From: Dama dama
Taxonomy: Eukaryota; Chordata; Mammalia; Artiodactyla; Cervidae
Assembly (NCBI RefSeq): GCF_033118175.1
Contig: NC_083695.1
Coordinates: 33,497,607-33,561,606, forward strand
DNA: 64,000 bases
Direction: 5' to 3'
Each line of letters begins with the position of its first letter. Position 1 is the stretch's first letter. The position numbers and the translations under genes are program-made. Below are positions 1 to 9,832 of the stretch, in pieces. A model generated the notes under the pieces. It searched no databases. It had not been told where the DNA came from and saw only the letters and a program-made list of their open reading frames with translations.

Positions 1-238
1 GGAGATTAGGGTTGACATATACAGATTATTGATACTATGTATAAAGTAGATAACTAATGAGAACCTACTGTATAGCACGGGGAATACTATTCAGTGCTCT
101 TTGGTGACCCAAATGGGAAAGAAATCCAAAAAAGAGGGAATATATGTATAAGTATAGCTGATCCATTTAGCTGTACTGTAGAACATAACCAAATTTTAAA
201 GTAACTATTACTCCAAAGAAAAAATTTTAAAAAGAGGC
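1..238 (+). mobile_element. Old artiodactyl L1, 3' end
   Basis: The phrases CTACTGTATAGCACGGGGAA and GGGAATATATGTATAAGTAT, then a closing ACTCCAAAGAAAAAATT, are the usual 3' terminus of middle-aged cetartiodactyl L1 copies. The 5' part lies outside the window. No open frame remains. Confidence 0.7.
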
Positions 239-944
239 CTTTCCTAGAAATATTTTTATCTCTATTTGTCTAGCTATTCTCAGATTTACACTGAATTCTG
301 TATTTTCTTTTTCTTTTATTATAAACATTACTCCCAAGATGTCATTGATTTAGTTATCATAGTCCCTTTATCTCTGTATAATAGGTAACAAAAAAAAAAA
401 ATAGGTAACAAGTCCAGGGAACATTTCTAAAAAGATTGCTCATGCCTAGATTAGTTTTACAGTAGAGCTTTTAAAAATTAAGAAAAGCTCTGTTGTAAGA
501 AAATAGAACATCTTGGCTAGTAGAGAGAAGAGTAGAAATAGAAGTGGGAGAGAAGATGGACAGACTTCCAGATGATTTGATACTTTTGGGGAACCTTCAT
601 TCTTAGAAATGTAATTGAGAATGTATTCAGTCTTCTAATTTATTTTGTGATGATCTTTACTACAATGTTAAAAATAAATTTTTATCCTGAAAGTTTATAA
701 AAAAGACAAATTAACAAGTCATGGACTATATATTTTATCAGACTACCTTTAAGTGATTTTTAACACTTTTCCAACTATAATAATAATGCATGCTCATATA
801 GAGAATAAAATATAGAAACAGTCAAAGAAAAAATTAAAATTAACTTTCATTTCAGCATTACTTATTCTAAAACATTTTTGCATGTTTCCTCACAGTGTTT
901 TTTTCATACATATTTTTTAGCTTAAAATTTTTTTTTTACTTTTT
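239..944. other. AT-rich intron without recognised elements
   Basis: No exon-like or clear repeat signature. One small oddity is ATAGGTAACA repeated on both sides of an A-run at about 381-411. Confidence 0.6.
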
Positions 945-1160
945 ATTTGCCTGCACTGGATCTTAGTTGTGGCACTCAGGATCTTCAGTCTTCATTGTGG
1001 CATGTGGCATCTTTTAGTTGCAGCATTCAGGATCTTTAGTTATGGTATGCAAACTCTTAGTTGAGGTATGTGCGATCTGGTTTCCTGACCAGGGATCTAG
1101 CCCAGATCCACTGCATTGTGAACACGGAGTCTTAACCACTAGACCACATGGAAGTCCCTA
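945..1160 (-). mobile_element. CHR-type SINE (tRNA-derived, cetartiodactyl)
   Basis: Read on the minus strand it opens with GGGACTTCC, continues with TGGTTAAGACTCCG, and has the B-box-like GATCCCTGGTCAGGAA. Those are hallmarks of the CHR-1/CHR-2 SINEs shared by whales, hippos and ruminants. It is divergent, so old. Confidence 0.8.
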
Positions 1161-1440
1161 AAGTTTTTATTTTGAAATGATTTTCAAATTTGAGAAGAGT
1201 TGTAAGAAGAATACAAATAAATTTCTCCTCTAAGCTTTGAGCATCTTCTCTTTTTGCATATGATTTTTAACGTATATTCAGACTTTTCTTGTCTTCCAGG
1301 AATGTTCTTTCTAGTAATTTTGTTTCCCTACTCCAAGAACCAGTTCAAGATTGTGCATTACCTTTATTTTTGTCTTTGGTTTCCTTTAATCTGAAACAGC
1401 TCCTTGGTGTTTCTCTGTCATGATATTAGCATTTTTAAAG
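1161..1440 (-). mobile_element. Ancient L1 3'-UTR remnant
   Basis: TTTATTTTGAAATGATTTTC, GAGTTGTAAGAAGAATACA and CCTTTAATCTGAAACAG are decayed versions of a mammalian L1M 3'-UTR. The same consensus recurs at 42870-43610 and 49815-51300. The CHR SINE at 945-1160 lies at its left edge. Confidence 0.6.
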
Positions 1441-2124
1441 AATGTAGCAAATTGTTGGGCATATGCAAAGTTTTAACAAATTGAAATTATTTCCATTATT
1501 GTAACTTTATTTCTCCTTTTCCACTTAGCATTAAATTTTCATTATTTTCCAGTGTCCTTAATTGTTCTTTCAGTTATCATTTTAGTTGCTCTATAATGTC
1601 ATTTATTTTCATTAGTCTTGTATTGTTGAACTAATTTTACTGTTTCTGATTGTTTCAGTATTGCAAGTACCATTCGGAAGAACATCTCTGTAAATAAATT
1701 CTCAGTGTAATTTTTGTTTCTGTCTTCATCTATCAAGTATTTCTTAAGTGCTTATAACATGTAGCAACAAAACAAAATTCTTACAGAAGACAACGATTAA
1801 GTGTTAAACTCTGTGATCCTGAATATAATTAGAATGGAAATTTGGAAATGGGGAAAATTACCAATTAACAAGATTGCCAGGAACAACTTAGAAAATGCAA
1901 GATGTCCGTTTAAATTTGAATTTCAGATGGAATTCACAATGTTAGAGATATAATTAAACTAAAAAAAAATTAATTGCATATATGAAATTCAAATTTAATT
2001 GGTCATCTAGTATTTTACCTGGCAACCATACCCGAAGATTGAATATTCAGGAAGCCTTCATGGTAGGGAGTAAAGAGGTTTTATACAGAAAAATGGCTTC
2101 AGAAAGCCACTGAATGCAAGAATG
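1441..2124. other. Intron, nothing recognised
   Basis: AT-rich sequence with no coding or RNA signature; possibly further decayed L1. AAATTTGAATTTCAGAT at about 1912 and its near-inverse at about 1984 make a weak inverted repeat. Confidence 0.5.
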
Positions 2125-2245
2125 GAGTATGCTCCACAAGGATGAAAGTTTTGTGTCTCATTCATTGCTGTATTCCCAACCCGTTAAACAGGATCTGCAC
2201 ACTGTAGACACTCAGTACTTTCTGAATGAATAAATGAATTTGCAC
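2125..2245 (+). mobile_element. L2 3'-end remnant
   Basis: CATTGCTGTATTCCCAACCC, followed by a CACTCAGTACTTTCTGAATGAATAAATG ending, corresponds to the mammalian L2 terminus (attcactgctgtatccccag ... aatgaatgaatg). Old and fragmentary. Confidence 0.6.
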
Positions 2246-2373
2246 TATGAATACAACTGGGACTTTTTTTTTTTCTTTTTTAAACAAGAGTTACCTGTTA
2301 TAACTAAAATCAAATTTCCATCATCCTGGAAAACCTCGCAAAACACTTTTAACTTCCTCCCTTTTTTTATTCA

Positions 2374-2505
2374 TTTATTTCATAGTGATTTATTAAGTGT
2401 CCACTATATATCCAATATTAGGGATACTTAGTTGAATAAGAACAGATATGGTCCCTACCCTTAAGGATTTTATAGTCTAGTGGGAGTGACAGACCTTATT
2501 AAGGT
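2374..2505 (+). repeat. Ancient mammalian-wide repeat, 5' part
   Basis: TTTATTAAGTGTCCACTATA and GGTCCCTACCCTTAAGGA fit the common mammalian repeat that begins attcaacaaatatttattgag. Related copies sit at about 24390, 25575, 31610 and 47885. I do not assign a Repbase name. Confidence 0.45.
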
Positions 2506-3280
2506 ACTTCTTATTTATAAGTATAGACTTAAATATTATGTCGAGCAGGTACTTTGTTCTGAATTCATATAAAATAAGGGTGTATTCTTAAACACCTGAC
2601 CATGATGAATGTAGAGTTGTGTCTACATTGTGTCTTGAGGGACATGTTGTGTCTCGAGGGATAGATGTAATTTATTCTATGGGGTTTCCCTTCATTCATT
2701 AATTTTCCCCCTGAGTTTATAGAACTCTCTTTGGGCTGTCATAAAGAGGTATAATTTATACCTATCATAGGTATATTTATATGTTAACTCATTGAAGTTA
2801 TAGTGGAACTTTTAATAGCCATAGACTTGCCATGTACATTAACATTGAGACTATTTCTGGATTCTTTGAAGATGTTTATGTCTAGTTGTCATTCTTAGTT
2901 TATAAATCTGAAGTGGCAATTTTAGGTCAGAGATATCTATCCAGTGGTTTGCAGTCAAGGAGTTTTGGTATCCATTGTCACATTAATCAGAATAGTTGTG
3001 TTTGAATCTACAGTCTATATTGAAAATCTAACTACCTCATACCACCTCTTCTAACTTCTTCCTAGTTCATGATGGTCTTATCAATTCCTGGATTATTGCA
3101 GTAGACTCAGTAACTGCTCCCCACTTCCCAGGTCTTACCACCTTGCATCAACAACAGAAAAATATTAGAGGTTTTAAGGCAGTGATAGTAACATTATTAG
3201 ATCATGCTTTGACAGAAGTATGTTGTGTTTAATAGATTGGTATAGGGATAGAGTAAATGTGGATTGATTTGGAAAATACT
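2506..3280. other. Intron, nothing recognised
   Basis: Low-copy AT-rich sequence. A direct duplication of GTTGTGTCT..AGGGA is visible near 2616-2660. Confidence 0.5.
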
Positions 3281-3290
3281 AACAGCAATA

Positions 3291-3506
3291 TTTGGCTTCC
3301 TTTGTGGCTCAGATGGTAAAGATTCTGCATGCAATGCAGGAGACACGAGTTCAGTCCTTGGGTCGGGAAGATCTCCTGGGGAAGAGAAAAGTTACCACTC
3401 CAGTATTCTTGCTGGAGAATCCCACGGAACAAGAAGCTTGGTGCACTACAGTCCATGGGGTCGCAAAGAGTTGGACACAACTGAGCGACTTTCACTTTTC
3501 ACTTTC
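3291..3506 (+). mobile_element. Bov-tA SINE
   Basis: A tRNA-derived head (GGCTTCCTTTGTGGCTCAGA ... GGGTCGGGAAGATC) is joined to a Bov-A body (CAGTCCATGGGGTCGCAAAG, GACACAACTGAGCGACT). It is flanked by the near-identical AACAGCAATA (3281-3290) and AATAGCAATA (3507-3516), a likely TSD. The open frames here, on both strands, are SINE frames and not genes. Confidence 0.9.
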
Positions 3507-3599
3507 AATAGCAATACTAGTCTTTTTAATCTGCATCTTGTTGCTTATTAATATACATTTGAACCTTAGTTTATAATGTTTTATACTCAAATGTAATTG

Positions 3600-3695
3600 A
3601 ATTGCTTTTTAAGTAAACTTTTCTATTTTTATTGAGATAGACTTGACATACAGAATTATATAATTTAGGGTGTACAACTTATTATATAAGTTTAG
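3600..3695 (-). mobile_element. Ancient L1 3'-UTR, left half (host of the nest)
   Basis: TTATTGAGATAGACTTGACA, followed by ...AGGGTGTACAA, is the reverse of a mammalian L1M 3'-UTR. The same element resumes at 5830 with ATGTAATGATTTGACCTATA, so the BovB between them is an insertion. Confidence 0.7.
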
Positions 3696-3704
3696 GGTGT
3701 ACAA
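3696..3704. repeat. Target-site duplication of the BovB (left)
   Basis: GGTGTACAA here is repeated exactly at 5821-5829, on either side of the BovB. A third copy at about 3669-3677 makes the precise boundary slightly ambiguous. Confidence 0.6.
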
Positions 3705-4550
3705 AATTCTCCAAGCCAGGCTTCAACAGTATGTGAACCGTGAACTTCCACATGTTCAAACTAGATTTAGAAAAGGCAGAGGAACCAGAGATCAAATTGC
3801 CAACATCCTCTGGATCATCAAAAAAGCAAGAGCGTTCCAGAAAAACATCTATTTCTGCTTTATTGACTACACCAAAGCCTTTGACTGTGTGGATCACAAC
3901 AAACTGTGGAAAATTCTTAAAGAGATGGGAATACCAGACCACCTGACCTGCCTCTGGAGAAATTTGTATGCAGGTCAAGAAGCAACAGTTAGAACTAGAC
4001 ATGGAACAACAGAGTGGTTCCAAATCTGGAAAGGAGTACGTCAAGGCTGTATATTGTCACCCTGCTTACTTAACTTTCATGCAGAGTACATCATGAGAAA
4101 TGCCGGGCTGGATGAAGCGCAAGCTGGAATCAAGATTGTTGGGAGAAATATCAGTAACCTCAGATATGCAGATGATAGCACTCTTATGGCAAAAAGTGAA
4201 GAACTAAAGAGCCTCTTGATGAAAGTGAAAGAGAAGAGTGAAAAAGTTGGCTTAAAACTCAACGTTCAGAAAACTAACATCATAGCATCTGGTTCCATCA
4301 CTTCATGGCAAATGGATGGGGAAACAATGGAAACAGTGACAGACTTTATCTTTTTGGGCTCCAAAATCACTGCAGAGTGACGGCAGCCATGAAATTAGAA
4401 AATGCTTGCTCCTTTGAAGAAAAGCTGTGACCAACCTAGACAGCATTTTAAAAAGCAGAGACATTACTTTGCCGACAGGGACCCATCTAGTCAAAGATAT
4501 GGTTTTTCCAGTAGTCATGTGAGAGTTGGACTATAAAGAAAGCTGAGCAC
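3697..4550 (+). mobile_element. BovB LINE, 5' segment (reverse transcriptase), interrupted
   Basis: BovB is an RTE-clade LINE thought to have entered ruminants horizontally. A 236-codon frame (3670-4380) covers the RT core: FRKGRGTRDQIANILWII, CFIDYTKAFDCVDH, KGVRQGCILSP, and the catalytic YADD at 4165-4176. The copy is 5'-truncated, with no endonuclease domain. A TGA at 4378-4380 falls where the family reads on (KITADGD), so the frame is broken. The element is split at 4550 by an L1 and resumes at 5438. It is a dead copy. Confidence 0.93.
4535..4550. repeat. Target-site duplication of the nested L1 (left)
   Basis: AAAGAAAGCTGAGCAC is repeated exactly at 5422-5437. It belongs to the BovB host sequence. 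The cleavage context AT/AAAG is close to the L1 endonuclease preference TT/AAAA. Confidence 0.95.
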
Positions 4551-5421
4551 TACATCACTCGTTATTAGAGAAATGCAAATCAAAACCACAATGAGGTACC
4601 ATTACACGCCAGTCAGGATGGCTGCTATCCAAAAGTCTACAAGCAATAAATGCTGGAGAGGGTGTGGAGAAAAGGGAACCCTCTTACACTGTTGGTGGGA
4701 ATGCAAACTAGTAGTACAGCTGCTATGGAAAACAGTGTGGAGATTTCTTAAAAAACTGGAAATAGAACTGCCATATGACCCAGCAATCCCACTTCTGGGC
4801 ATACACGCTGAGGAAACCAGATCTGAAAGAGACACGTGCACCCCAATGTTCATCGCAGCACTGTTTATAATAGCCAGGACATGGAAGCAACCTAGATGCC
4901 CATCAGCAGATGAATGGATAAGGAAGCTGTGGTACATATACACCATGGAATATTACTCAGCCATTAAAAAGAATTCATTTGAACCAGTCCTAATGAGATG
5001 GATGAAGCTGGAGCCCATTATACAGAGTGAAGTAAGCCAGAAAGATAAAGAACATTACAGCATACTAACACATATATATGGAATTTAGAAAGGTGATAAC
5101 GATAACCCTATATGCAAAACAGAAAAAGAGACACAGAAATACAGAACAGACTTTTGAACTTTGTGGGAGAATGTGAGGGTGGGATATTTCAAAAGAACAG
5201 CATGTATACTATCTATGGTGAAACAGATCACCAGCCCAGGTGGGATGCATGAGACAAGTGCTCGGGCCTGGTGCACTGGGAAGACCCAGAGGAATCGGGT
5301 GGAGAGGGAGGTGGGAGGGGGGATCGGGATGGGGAATACATGTAAATCCATGGCTGATTCATATCAATGTATGACAAAACCCACTGGGGAAAAAAAAAAA
5401 TAATAATAAAAAAAAAAAAAA
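4551..5421 (+). mobile_element. 5'-truncated ruminant L1 inserted in BovB
   Basis: It begins inside the last part of ORF2 (open frame 4573-5088: [20 protein letters not shown] ... [18 protein letters not shown], a Cys-rich C-terminus) and continues through the L1_BT-type 3'-UTR (GAAACAGATCACCAGCCCAG, GGTGGGAGGGGGGATCGGGA) to an A-rich tail. The 16-bp TSD defines it exactly at 871 bp. Its tail starts right after CCCACTGGGG, without the usual TAATTAGCCTCCAACTAAT end. A two-residue duplication (LVVQLL against LVQPL elsewhere) marks a small in-frame change. Confidence 0.95.
5380..5421 (+). repeat. Interrupted poly(A) tail of the nested L1
   Basis: An A-run, then TAATAATA, then a second A-run ends the nested L1. 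The same interrupted tail architecture ends the L1 fragment at 17919-18126. Confidence 0.85.
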
Positions 5422-5437
5422 AAAGAAAGCTGAGCAC
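5422..5437. repeat. Target-site duplication of the nested L1 (right)
   Basis: Exact second copy of AAAGAAAGCTGAGCAC. The BovB reading resumes immediately after it (TGAAGAATTGATATTTTTGA). Confidence 0.95.
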
Positions 5438-5820
5438 TGAAGAATTGATATTTTTGAACTGGGGTGTTGAAGAAGACTCTTGAGAGTCCCTTGGAGTCTA
5501 AGGAGATCAAACCAGTCCATCCTAAAGGAAATCAGTCCTGAATATTCATTGAAAGGACTGATGCTAAAGCTGAAGCTCCAATACTTTCGTCACCTGATGC
5601 GAAGAACTGACTCATTTGAAGAGACCCTGATGCTGGGAAAGACTGAAGGCAGGAGGAGAAGGGGACGACAGAGGATGAGATGGTTAGATGGCATCACTGA
5701 CTCGATGGCCATGAGTTTGAGCAAGCTCCAGGAGTTGGTGATGGACAGGGAAGCCTGGTGTACTGCAGTCCATGGGGTCATAAAGAGTCAGACATGATTG
5801 AGCGACTGAACTGAACTGAA
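5438..5820 (+). mobile_element. BovB LINE, 3' segment after the nested L1
   Basis: An open frame at 5480-5797 reads [33 protein letters not shown] and [20 protein letters not shown], the BovB C-terminal region. It ends with the characteristic GAGCGACTGAACTGAACTGA terminus. It continues the segment that stops at 4550, and is followed by GGTGTACAA (5821-5829), the repeat of 3696-3704. Confidence 0.93.
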
Positions 5821-5829
5821 GGTGTACAA

Positions 5830-6245
5830 TGTAATGATTTGACCTATATGCATCATGAAATGATTATCATAGTAAGTTTGGTGAACTTTCATCATCATAT
5901 AGATATGAAATTAAATAAATAGAAAAAAAATTTCATGATGAGAACTCTTAGGAATTACTCTCTTAACACCTTTTGTGTATAACATACCACAGTGTTCATT
6001 GTATTCATCTGCATTACATCCTTAGCACTTACTTATAAGTAGAAGTGTGTAGTAACTTTTGACTTCCTTCATCCCATTTTCCCTCTGTCCCCACCCACCA
6101 TGCCACCTGCCTCTGTAAATTCAAATCTGGTCTCTTTTTCTATGTATTTCTCTGTATGTTTGTTTTTGAAGTATAATTGACATACAAGACTACATTAGTT
6201 CCTGTTACATAGTGATTTTAGGTAAACTTTTTATTTTGTCTAGAC
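5830..6245 (-). mobile_element. Ancient L1 3'-UTR, right half (host of the nest)
   Basis: GAAATGATTATCATAGTAAG, CATTACATCCTTAGCACTTA and GAAGTATAATTGACATACAA continue the L1M 3'-UTR interrupted at 3695. The last motif looks like the start of a second, tandemly related L1 3' end. Confidence 0.65.
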
Positions 6246-6249
6246 AGTC

Positions 6250-6680
6250 CTATATAAAATGTTTAAGACAGTGTGGAGTTGACTTAAGGATAAGCTAATA
6301 GACAAAGGATAGGGTTCAGAAATAGACCTACACATGTACAGTCACCTAATTTAGAAAAAGGTACCACTGGCAACTTGAGAGGAAAGGATGGTGCTAGCGA
6401 TCTCTTGAATGTTCAGGTAAAACAAAGCTAACTTTGATTCCTACCTTACACCAAAAATCAGTTGTATATGGATTATAAATAAATATAAAACAGTAAAGCT
6501 TCCAGAAGAACTCAGGAAAATATGGTCTTAATAGGCCATATCTGATGAAAGACACCAAGAGCTAAAGTGCTAACAAGGAAGAAAGATAAATTGGAATCAT
6601 TAAAATTAAGGTCTTTTAATCAAAAGACATCATTAATGAAAGTGAAAAGATAAGGTACAAAGTGGACTTTAAAATTACGA
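6250..6680 (+). mobile_element. Ancient L1 ORF2 remnant
   Basis: CAGAAATAGACCTACACATG, ACACCAAAAATCAGTTGTAT and TCATTAAAATTAAGGTCTTT resemble the post-RT part of mammalian L1 ORF2. Many stops and indels. Confidence 0.6.
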
Positions 6681-7254
6681 GAAGTTTGGCAGGGAAGGCT
6701 AGTGGAACAAAATACGGTTATGCATAATTTTTTTCCACACTGTAAGGAATATGAAAAGTAGAGAAGCCTACATTTAACTAAAGCTAGAAGACATTTTGAA
6801 TCATTATTTGTTCTGATCTTCTGCCTATTACTTAGTAAGTATCCATACCTTAGGCTTACAGATTCAGGTATATGTTACATACATATTTTAGGGTCTTTTT
6901 AATGGTTAGAAAAAACTTGGTTTCCCCCCCTACTCTTTAATTCCTAGCTAACTATGAAATATGACACATTTATCCTCATTAAATAGTGAGATACCTTAGC
7001 CCTTTCCACTAACTTTTTACATTGATAGAAAAGATTTAGTTAGGTGGTAATGTTAGACAAACCTAATTAAATTGTTTTCATAAGTCACTGCTAGCAGCTA
7101 TTTGAAATTTATTCGAAATAAAGACATTTTGTACTTCTTTATTTTTACATTTTATTATCTTACATTTTTTAAATGGCTCTTTAACTCAAAATGTCTTCTA
7201 TGCCTAAAGCAATTCAAATAGTAAACTAGGAATAGAAAAGAGATGGACTGTAAA
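6681..7254. other. Intron, nothing recognised
   Basis: AT-rich sequence with no coding signal. Confidence 0.5.
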
Positions 7255-7400
7255 TAGAGGTGGAAATATCTCTTGGGGCTAATGAAAGTGTTCTAAATCT
7301 GAATTGTGATGATGTTTGCAAAAACCATTGAATTGTTCTCTGAAAATGTGTGACTTTTACAATATGTAAGTTGATATCCTAATAAAGCTGCATTTTCTTT
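7255..7400 (+). mobile_element. Ancient L1 3' terminus
   Basis: GTGTTCTAAATCTGAATTGT, AAAACCATTGAATTG and a closing CTAATAAAGCTGC fit the 3' end of old mammalian L1 families. Confidence 0.6.
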
Positions 7401-7469
7401 TTTAAACGACACCATAAATATAATGAATAGGCCAACTGCAAGTTCCAGGAAGCATTTACAATTCATGTG

Positions 7470-8285
7470 TCTGACAAAGGTTTGTATATAGTATATATAA
7501 GGAACTTCTACAAATAAGAAAAACACAATAGAGGAAAAAAGTGGGCAAAAGACATGGATACTTCACAAAGGGAAATAATGTAATGGCCAATAAGGATCTG
7601 AAAAGAGGCTCACCATCATTAATCATTAGGGAAATATAAATCAACACCACAATGAGATACCATTCCCCACCAACTTTAGTGATTAAAGTTAAAAGAAATA
7701 CCAAGTGTTGGAAAGAATGTAGAACAATTGGAGCTCTCATTCTTTGCTGGTAGTACCACAAATTTAAAAAACTACTTGATAGGGTTTATATATATGTGTA
7801 TATATATATATATAAAAATATAATCTTAACCATACACTTCCCTATTATTACCCAATAAGTTATTTACCTAAGGGGAGCAAAAACATATGTCCACAAAATG
7901 ACTTGCAGAAAAATATTTATAACAGAAAATAGGTGACCATCAGAAGGATAATTTTTCAACAAAATGTGATATATTCATACAGTAATATGTTACTCGACAA
8001 TAAAAAGAAATAAACTACTGTTACTACCCTCCCCCCCCCAGCCACAGGGATAAATCTCAAAGAAGTAAGACCCACAGTATAATATTTATGCTCTATATTA
8101 ATCCATCTAAATAAGCAAAAACTATCTGATATAAATCAGGAAGTATGCATTGACTGGTATAGGGCAACAGAGACCTTTTTGGGATTATGGAAATGTTCTA
8201 TATCTTGTTTTGAGTGACATTTAAGATGGGTACATCATGTTGTTTGCAAACTATAACTCAATTACAAGAAAATACAAAGTGCTAT
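7470..8285 (+). mobile_element. Ancient L1 ORF2 end and 3'-UTR
   Basis: GGGCAAAAGACATGGATACT, AACACCACAATGAGATACCA and ACAATAAAAAGAAATAAACT are the decayed C-terminal ORF2 region, followed by 3'-UTR sequence to about 8285. It encloses a (TA)n-like tract at 7787-7814. Confidence 0.75.
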
Positions 8286-9829
8286 AAACGACAGCCAATT
8301 GCAAGCCAAGCAAGCATCTCTCACAATAACCTCATCATTTTTTAACAGGAAAAGTAAATTCCCAACTGTTTCTGGAAAAGGAAACAGTTCTTTTTAATGC
8401 TATTTTACACATGCTTACATATGACAGATTATATAAGCAAATGGGATAAATATTCTCTATGAAAAAGCATGAATTATTTGCCTTATTGTATATGGTCTTA
8501 TTTTAGTAAAACAGGGTGGTTTCCTGTGGTAGCCTCCTACACTCTGTCCTCTAGTGCTTTCTTGTGGTAAAATGTGAACTGTGATGTGCTGCCCATAAAA
8601 GAGTAATTATACATCAGTTTGCTCTTTTTCTTTTCTCTTATTTGTTTCCTTTTTTTCTCATTGTAAATAGTTAATATGTATCAAAGAATATATAGAACAT
8701 ATATGTTACAAGTAAATGCCTCTGCTTCCTTCCTCATTTGATACATTTAAAACTCTTTTTCAAGCTCCTCCAAAGCTACTGCCTATATTTTGACCTCTAC
8801 GTTATCTGGAATATATATGTGTATGTATACATATGTATATATGTATATATTTATACAATATATTGTTGTTCTCTTTTATTTTTATGGAAATGACATAAAT
8901 GTAGTCTGAGTTTTCTTCTTTTCATTCAGTAAGATGGTTCTGATATTCATCCATGTTGCTATATATAACTAAAATTTATTAATTTATGTTGCTATATAAT
9001 ATTGGTAAAAAAATAATTGGTCCTTTTTTCTTAACCCTCTTTCTCATCCTTTAACTAGATCTGTAGTAGTAGTTAAATCAGTAAAATCATGAGTGATTTC
9101 ACATATATGTAAAACTTCTAACAAAGTTGAAATTATGACTTGAAAATATAGATACCATTAGAAATCCTTTCTATTTCTGTAAGTATAGTAAGCTATATGA
9201 TTTGCATTTTTATAGTAGAATATGAATTATATACTTATACCAATAGCTGCAGAGTAGGAAGTTTCAACGCACTAGAATGAAGTGGATCATCAAGACATTT
9301 CTTGGTGTCTGAAGATCAGTATGCTCTGTATGGTGCCACTGAACCAATGAGTTTGAAGAAAATATTCCTATTGCTGACATGGCAGAAAGTGGATTACTCT
9401 TTTATGCACAAGTTTATTGTCTTTCCAGTTTAATTTATGTATGATAGTTGTATATATAAAGTATATTGATTATAAATATAACCTGCTTTATTTAACCTGT
9501 ATTTTTTCCTCCAAGTTCAAATAAAATTATACTGTATTTTCTAAGTTTATTGCAATTAAGAAAGAAAAAACAACCTCCAGGTCAAAGTTAATGGCAAGTT
9601 ATAAGATATGGTTAAGCTTATAACATTGTCATTTACTATGAATAATAAACAGTTCTAATGGGTTTTTTCAGGAGTCCATCTTGGTATTGGTATTTGTTGT
9701 ATTTATCAGTGTTTTATTTCCCATAGAATATGATTCTTTATAAAAGAACCCTAAAGTGTATAGTATATAAAAGCATAATTTAAGTCATTGGTGTGAGATA
9801 CCTTTAGCTGTCTCATAAACCAAAGAAAT
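8286..9829. other. AT-rich intron without recognised elements
   Basis: No gene or clear repeat. An imperfect TATATG-type simple repeat lies at about 8809-8868. Confidence 0.5.
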
Positions 9830-9832
9830 ATC

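Noticed and set aside
3229..3576. Three overlapping frames of 88-95 codons on both strands
   Set aside because: They are translations of a Bov-tA SINE; the same peptides recur at every Bov-tA in the window.
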